Positions 63,923 to 64,000 of a stretch of 64,000 bases of DNA are shown one piece after another. Under the pieces are notes generated by a model. It was not told where the DNA came from. It did not search any database and worked only from the letters and a program-made list of their open reading frames with translations. Origin of the DNA: Lederbergia lenta NBRC 16444 (GTDB lineage Bacteria; Bacillota; Bacilli; Bacillales; Bacillaceae_C); NCBI RefSeq assembly GCF_001591545.1, contig NZ_BCVC01000001.1:868001-932000 (forward strand), given 5' to 3'. Positions within the stretch are counted from its first letter, which is position 1. Every line of letters begins with the position of its first letter. Made by a program: the position numbers and the translations under genes.

Positions 63923-63999
63923 GTAAGTTGATAATAGCCCGAATCAATCTTTCTCGAAAGATGGGGTGCGATAATATCAATGGCTTTTACAAGTTTGTC
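63898..63999 (-). CDS. 3' end of an unidentified minus-strand gene (partial)
   Basis: The minus strand is open from the window edge for 33 codons (DKLVKAIDIIAPHLSRKIDS then GYYQLTKKRDISV) to a TGA inside the terminator stem. The reading looks protein-like and convergent with yqkB, but too little is visible to name it. Confidence 0.4.
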   Translation of the reverse strand, partial: DKLVKAIDIIAPHLSRKIDSGYYQLTKKRDISV

Positions 64000-64000
64000 G

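Overview
The window comes from a low-GC, endospore-forming Bacillaceae chromosome. The complete spoIIIA operon, spoIVB and spo0A are present. The gene order follows the yqh-yqi-yqj segment of Bacillus subtilis closely: yqhL ... yqhO-yqhP-yqhQ-yqhR-aroQ-yqhT-efp-spoIIIAA..AH-accB-accC-yqhY-nusB-folD-xseA-xseB-ispA-dxs-yqxC-ahrC-recN-spoIVB-spo0A-yqiK-yqzF-bcd-lpdV-bkdAA-bkdAB-bkdB ... yqiW ... yqjC-yqjD-yqjE-dinB-zwf-rnz-namA-proI-yqjP-yqjQ ... uvrX-yqkB. A 600-nt OLE RNA with its partner gene oapA between ispA and dxs suggests an alkaliphilic or otherwise extremophilic lineage rather than B. subtilis itself.

Left part (1-7.1 kb): a partial rhodanese gene (yqhL), then an NrdR-controlled class II (B12-dependent) ribonucleotide reductase gene. 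Twenty bases after its stop codon lie two decayed Tn7-like elements in tandem (3282-5525 and 5531-6930). Each keeps a right end, a broken 5' piece of tnsA, a small cargo (a WYL regulator plus a DJ-1/PfpI protein; an M23 peptidase) and a left end with three spaced TnsB-type sites. A 5-bp duplication (TGTTC) brackets the second element. This island sits where B. subtilis has yqhM-mntR.

Middle part (7.1-40.7 kb): lipid and cell-envelope genes (yqhO-yqhR), aroQ, a peptidase and EF-P; the mother-cell spoIIIA channel operon; acetyl-CoA carboxylase accBC; NusB, FolD, exonuclease VII; and the isoprenoid block ispA-OLE-oapA-dxs. Then come ahrC, recN, spoIVB and spo0A, followed by branched-chain keto-acid degradation (bcd-lpdV-bkdAA-bkdAB-bkdB) without ptb, buk or bkdR.

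Right part (41-64 kb): methylmalonyl-CoA mutase (mutA, mutB) with its GTPase MeaB, and a few kb on the epimerase and carboxyltransferase genes. Together with bkd these could carry Val/Ile carbon through propionyl-CoA to succinyl-CoA. Between them lie a candidate forespore small RNA, a bacilliredoxin, an L,D-transpeptidase and the 30-residue Prli42 gene. The remainder holds a peptidase, a CheW-like protein, two Y-family polymerases (dinB; uvrX with a LexA box), zwf, rnz, namA, proI under a proline T-box, and Fe-S related genes. A dispersed intergenic repeat of about 150-220 bp occurs at least three times.
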